From Sinorhizobium garamanticum (GTDB lineage Bacteria; Pseudomonadota; Alphaproteobacteria; Rhizobiales; Rhizobiaceae): a DNA stretch of 64,000 bases. Where the stretch lies: NCBI RefSeq assembly GCF_029892065.1, contig NZ_CP120373.1:3603001-3667000 (forward strand). The letters run 5' to 3'. Position numbers and translations under genes: made by a program. The notes under the pieces were generated by a model. It did no database searches, was not told the DNA's origin, and was given only the letters and a program-made list of their open reading frames with translations. Positions 60,386 to 64,000 of this stretch are shown piece by piece. Positions within the stretch are counted from its first letter, which is position 1. Each line of letters begins with the position of its first letter.

Positions 60386-61633
60386 CTATCGTCCGACCAC
60401 TCGGTTGCGGCCACCGCTCTTGGCAGCATAGAGACGCAAGTCCGCCTGCGACAACAACTCGCGAATGCCGTTTCCGTCTCCGAATGCCGATGACAGACCG
60501 ATGCTGGCGGTCACCGGATCGCCGTTCGGCGTCGTCACGCGGCCGTAGACCGCGAGCCGTATGTCTTCGGCGCGTGAAAGCGCGTCCGGATAGGCGAGCC
60601 CAGGGCACAGTACGACGAATTCTTCGCCGCCGTAGCGGAACAGGCGATCCGTCGGCCTGATTGTCGCCTTCACCGTTGCGACCAGATTCTGCAGCACATG
60701 ATCGCCCTCGATGTGCCCGAAGCGATCATTGACGCTCTTGAAGTGATCGACATCGATGATCATCAGGCTGACGGGAGCATTCTTCGCGGCAGCATCGCGC
60801 AGCATCTGCTGGCCCTCGGCCTCGAAGCGGCTTCGATCGAGTGCACCGGTCAACGTGTCCTGACCGGAGCGCGACAGCAGATCCTCGTAGCGCTCGCGAA
60901 ACGTCAGATCATTGAAGACATCGCCAAGCGGCCGATCGGACATCGCCAGAAACGGGTGGCGCGATGCGTTGAGGTAGACGCCTATGGCAACCGCGTAGAA
61001 CGGCGCCGCCAGCATCTTCGCCATCCAGCCGCCCCAGAACACATCCGCCGGCGCATCGTTCACCCAATGCAGCGCCGCATAGAATCCCAGCTGATCGAGG
61101 GTCAGGACCACGACGCCGCAGATCAGGAACCGAGCCGTAACAAACCGGCGGAACCAACGGCCGAGCCTCTCGTAGAGCAGAATGATGATGAGAGAATCGA
61201 AATACAGAAGCGTCGTACCCCAGACCATCAGCCATCCCATCTCATCGATGAAGGCAATGTCGGCGACACGATTGGGAACGACGGATACGGTGTCATGCAA
61301 CCTGAGCAGCAGGCTCAGGACTACTGTCAGAAAGTTCCCCGCAAGCAATCCGTAGATAGGCTGACGAACCGTCGCCGCATCCTCCTTCACATAGAGGAGG
61401 AGGATCATCATGAGCTTGCCGGAAAAGAACACGGCAGAGCCTGGGGAGATCACTCCGAACGGCAGCTGAACGTAGAAGACGGCGGCGAGATAGGTTTCGA
61501 TGAAATGCATCACGCCGAGCGCCGCCACGAAAACGCCAAGGCCCAGGCGCCCACGCAGATGCAGCAACCAGATCATTGCCACCACGTAGATCAGTGCCTC
61601 GCCGATGAAGAGAATGAGATTGGCGTTTGGCAT
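60386..61633 (-). CDS. Membrane diguanylate cyclase (GGDEF)
   Basis: A 415-residue protein. About seven hydrophobic helices fill residues 1-220; this region may be related to VUT/YhhQ-like membrane domains (tentative). A short linker then joins a GGDEF domain. The active site is GGEEF (335-339), with the inhibitory I-site RPTD five residues before it (326-329), so it should make c-di-GMP with product feedback. LTGALDRSRF and IDVDHFKSVNDRFGH are typical. The signal sensed is unknown. Confidence 0.92.
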   Translation of the reverse strand: MPNANLILFIGEALIYVVAMIWLLHLRGRLGLGVFVAALGVMHFIETYLAAVFYVQLPFGVISPGSAVFFSGKLMMILLLYVKEDAATVRQPIYGLLAGNFLTVVLSLLLRLHDTVSVVPNRVADIAFIDEMGWLMVWGTTLLYFDSLIIILLYERLGRWFRRFVTARFLICGVVVLTLDQLGFYAALHWVNDAPADVFWGGWMAKMLAAPFYAVAIGVYLNASRHPFLAMSDRPLGDVFNDLTFRERYEDLLSRSGQDTLTGALDRSRFEAEGQQMLRDAAAKNAPVSLMIIDVDHFKSVNDRFGHIEGDHVLQNLVATVKATIRPTDRLFRYGGEEFVVLCPGLAYPDALSRAEDIRLAVYGRVTTPNGDPVTASIGLSSAFGDGNGIRELLSQADLRLYAAKSGGRNRVVGR

Positions 61634-61829
61634 GCACCCGAGATTTCCGTTTTTGTTCGCCAGTCTCTTAGAATTAAACCTTGAAGAAAACTTTACCCAT
61701 TCCGTACTGGGGCGGCGTCAAATAGGCAAGATTCCGCCGCTTTGCCTTGCAGGTTCCTTCGGCCATAGTCCCCAGTATTCCAAGACGTTACTGCAGGCTT
61801 GCCACCGCGTCCGCGGAGAGTTTTTCAAC

Positions 61830-63824
61830 ATGGAGACAGCGATGCCGTCAATGACCGCTCTTCACGCCATTTCGCGCCGTTCGCTGCTTGGCGGGCTCGC
61901 CGCCTCTTCTGCACTGGCGATACTTCATCCCTTTTCCGCGCGCGCCACGGCCAACCAGGCACACCTGCGAATCATGGAAACGACGGACCTGCACGTCCAT
62001 GTATTCCCCTACGACTATTACGGCGACAAGCCAAACGACACCGTGGGCTTCGCCCGCACTGCTTCCATCATCGATGCGATCCGAGCGGAGGCAACCAACT
62101 CCGTCCTCGTGGATAACGGCGACTTCCTTCAAGGAAACCCGATGGGGGACTACATCGCCTACGAGCGCGGCATGAAGGAAGGCGATCTGCACCCGATCAT
62201 CGCTGCGATGAACGTGCTTGGCTATGATTGCGGGACGCTCGGCAATCACGAGTTCAACTACGGCCTGGACTTCATGTTCAACGTGCTGAACGGCGCCAAT
62301 TTTCCGATTGTCTGCGCCAACCTGACCAAGGGCGCCCTTGCGGCGAACGCACGTCAGGATGCGCTCTTCCTCAAGCCCTATGTCATTCTCGACCGCAAAG
62401 TGAAGGACGGCGCGGGCCAAGAACATGCGATTCGCATCGGCCTGATCGGGTTCGTTCCACCGCAGATCATGACGTGGGACGCGAAGAATCTTGAGGGCAA
62501 GGCGAACGCACGCGATATCGTCAAGGCGGCGGAAGCCTGGGTGCCACAGATGCGCGAGGAAGGCGCCGACATCGTCGTCGCGCTTTCCCACTCTGGGATC
62601 GGACAGCAAAACTATGCCGAAAACCTCGAGAACGCGTCGGTGCCTCTGGCTGCCGTCGACGGCATCGACGCCATCGTGACCGGTCACAGCCACCTCGACT
62701 TTCCCGGACCGAAATTCGAGGGCCTTGCCGGTGTCGACAATACGAAAGGACTGATCTCCGGCAAGCCGGGCGTGATGGGCGGCTTCTGGGGCTCGCATCT
62801 CGGTCTGATAGACCTACTCCTCGAGCGTGATGGTAGTGCGTGGCGGGTAGTCAGTTCGACGAGTGAGGCTCGCCCCATCTATCGGCGGGAGGAGAAGAAG
62901 GTGATCGCCGAAGTCGGCGACAAGCCGGAGGTCCTGGCAGCTGCAGCAAAGGACCACGAGGCGACGCTCGCCTATGTTCGCACCCCCGTCGGCAAAACCT
63001 CGGCACCGCTCTATTCCTACTTCTCTCTTGTTGCCGACGACCCGTCGGTCCAGATCGTCAGTCAGGCGCAGACCTGGTACATCCGCGACATGCTCAAGGA
63101 CACGGAGCACAAGTACTTACCGGTTTTGTCCGCGGCCGCCCCCTTCAAGGCCGGCGGTCGCGGAGGCGCCGACTACTATACCGATGTCCCAGCGGGCGAC
63201 ATTGCCATCAAGAACGTTGCAGATCTCTACCTCTATCCGAACACGGTACAGGCCGTTGTCATCACAGGGGACCAGGTGGCCAATTGGCTCGAGATGTCGG
63301 CCGGCATCTTCAATCAGGTTGCGCCCGGATCCGTCGACGCGGAGCTGATCAACGCGGGCTTCCCGTCCTATAATTTCGACGTGATCGACGGCGTCACCTA
63401 TGAGATCGACCTCTCACAACCGGCGAAGTTCGACAAGGACGGCAATCTGGTGAGCGCCGCGGCAAAGCGCATCCAGAACCTGCAATTTGACGGCAAGCCG
63501 ATCGACCCCGCGCAAAAGTTCGTGGTGGCGACCAACAACTATCGCGCTGGCGGTGGTGGCAACTTCCCGGACATCGCTTCCGACAAGGTGATCCTCGTCG
63601 CGCCAGACACCAACCGCGATGTCATCGTCCGCTACATCGTCGAACAGGGAACGATCAACCCGTCGGCCGATGCGAACTGGAGATTCGTGCCGCTCAAGGA
63701 CACGAGCGTGCTTTTCGACAGCAGCCCAAAGGCAAGACGGTTCCTGCCGCAGGTGAAAGCTGTTGCGATCGAAGAAGCCGGCGAAGGCGCGGAGGGCTTC
63801 GCCCGATTCCGTATCAGGCTCTAG
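61830..63824 (+). CDS. cpdB: 2',3'-cyclic-nucleotide 2'-phosphodiesterase/3'-nucleotidase, Tat-exported
   Basis: A 664-residue periplasmic enzyme that releases nucleosides and phosphate from cyclic nucleotides. The N terminus has a twin-arginine signal (SRRSLLGGLAASSALAIL). The metallophosphatase domain carries TTDLHVHVFPYDYYGDKPN, NGDFLQGNP, GNHEFNYG and TGHSHLDFPG. The C-terminal 5'-nucleotidase domain has VVITGDQVANWLEMSAGIFNQ and NNYRAGGGGNFP. GGAGAG lies 9 bases before the ATG at 61830; ATG 61842 is an alternative. Confidence 0.94.
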   Translation: METAMPSMTALHAISRRSLLGGLAASSALAILHPFSARATANQAHLRIMETTDLHVHVFPYDYYGDKPNDTVGFARTASIIDAIRAEATNSVLVDNGDFLQGNPMGDYIAYERGMKEGDLHPIIAAMNVLGYDCGTLGNHEFNYGLDFMFNVLNGANFPIVCANLTKGALAANARQDALFLKPYVILDRKVKDGAGQEHAIRIGLIGFVPPQIMTWDAKNLEGKANARDIVKAAEAWVPQMREEGADIVVALSHSGIGQQNYAENLENASVPLAAVDGIDAIVTGHSHLDFPGPKFEGLAGVDNTKGLISGKPGVMGGFWGSHLGLIDLLLERDGSAWRVVSSTSEARPIYRREEKKVIAEVGDKPEVLAAAAKDHEATLAYVRTPVGKTSAPLYSYFSLVADDPSVQIVSQAQTWYIRDMLKDTEHKYLPVLSAAAPFKAGGRGGADYYTDVPAGDIAIKNVADLYLYPNTVQAVVITGDQVANWLEMSAGIFNQVAPGSVDAELINAGFPSYNFDVIDGVTYEIDLSQPAKFDKDGNLVSAAAKRIQNLQFDGKPIDPAQKFVVATNNYRAGGGGNFPDIASDKVILVAPDTNRDVIVRYIVEQGTINPSADANWRFVPLKDTSVLFDSSPKARRFLPQVKAVAIEEAGEGAEGFARFRIRL

Positions 63825-63877
63825 AGCCCTTCAGGGTTAAATGGAAGCAGTTCTGCCGGAGCAGGTTTTCGTCAGGG

Positions 63878-63933
63878 CAGAGGCGATTGGCGAAGGGGCG
63901 TACCCGGATGTACGTCCGAGCCGATCGCCTCTG
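63878..63933. repeat. Long imperfect palindrome after cpdB
   Basis: CAGAGGCGATTGGC (63878-63891) mirrors GCCGATCGCCTCTG (63920-63933) with one mismatch, and the centre has GTAC-N6-GTAC. It looks like another dispersed rhizobial palindromic element. The last 170 bases of the window hold no gene. Confidence 0.6.
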
Positions 63934-64000
63934 AGCCTGGCGGAAAGATGCCCGGCCCTTCGGGTTGGCTGACACGGGCCGCCTGATCGGCCGGCCGGCT

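Noticed and set aside
1..64000. rRNA operon, prophage structural genes, replication origin
   Set aside because: None of these was seen; only three tRNAs and isolated insertion elements are present.

Overview
The window is chromosomal DNA of an alphaproteobacterium of the Sinorhizobium/Ensifer type. The evidence is gene content and order: gyrA, coaD, two cyclophilins, queA and tgt; lsrB beside trxB with the tandem AbcR small RNAs; the lrp-lpsC-lpsD-lpsE-lpsB-greA lipopolysaccharide-core cluster; LexA boxes of the GTTC-N7-GTTC class; and many dispersed rhizobial palindromic intergenic repeats. Base composition is high GC throughout. Most of the window is conserved core genome, with one insertion-sequence island and some tRNA-linked accessory DNA.

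Layout: 1-7.7 kb holds the 3' end of gyrA, a LysR/epimerase pair, a lytic transglycosylase, an acetyltransferase, a streptomycin-kinase-like gene and an old-yellow-enzyme reductase with an ArsR regulator. 7.8-10.3 kb holds the two tandem AbcR sRNAs, lsrB and trxB. 10.8-16.2 kb is the LPS core cluster plus greA. 16.4-28.5 kb holds transporters (two MFS, one frameshifted, and one MATE), carB, a zinc metallopeptidase, an aldo/keto reductase and a LysR regulator. 28.5-33.4 kb carries a previously unmarked 38-residue membrane peptide behind a general-stress-type promoter, then coaD-ppiA-ppiB-queA-tgt and a DUF4864 gene.

33.4-37.7 kb is an insertion island: an IS30-end remnant, an ISNCY-like element with a passenger gene, and an IS30-family element, all between two 14-bp direct repeats. 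37.7-45.6 kb returns to core genes: MBL hydrolase, tatD, metG, a MazG-like gene, holB, tmk, a D,D-carboxypeptidase homologue with two catalytic motifs altered, and rlpA. 46-52.8 kb is more accessory: a protein-glutaminase-like gene, an integrase scar next to tRNA-Ser, a candidate sRNA, several repeats, lexA, tRNA-Cys and tRNA-Asn. 52.8-64 kb holds an mdtJI-like SMR pair with a probable frameshift, an SDR, a cysteine-synthase/AlaX/sulfurtransferase/acetyltransferase run, the divergent alanine dehydrogenase and its Lrp regulator, a GGDEF diguanylate cyclase and a Tat-exported cyclic-nucleotide phosphodiesterase.

The points most worth a second look are the stress-promoter small membrane protein (28657-28773), the Trp-rich protein-glutaminase homologue (45977-47089), the carboxypeptidase homologue lacking SxN Ser and KTG Lys, terminator-like hairpins in the greA and carB leaders, a candidate sRNA at 48240, and the repeat families. 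All family assignments were made by reading the sequence; no database search was run.
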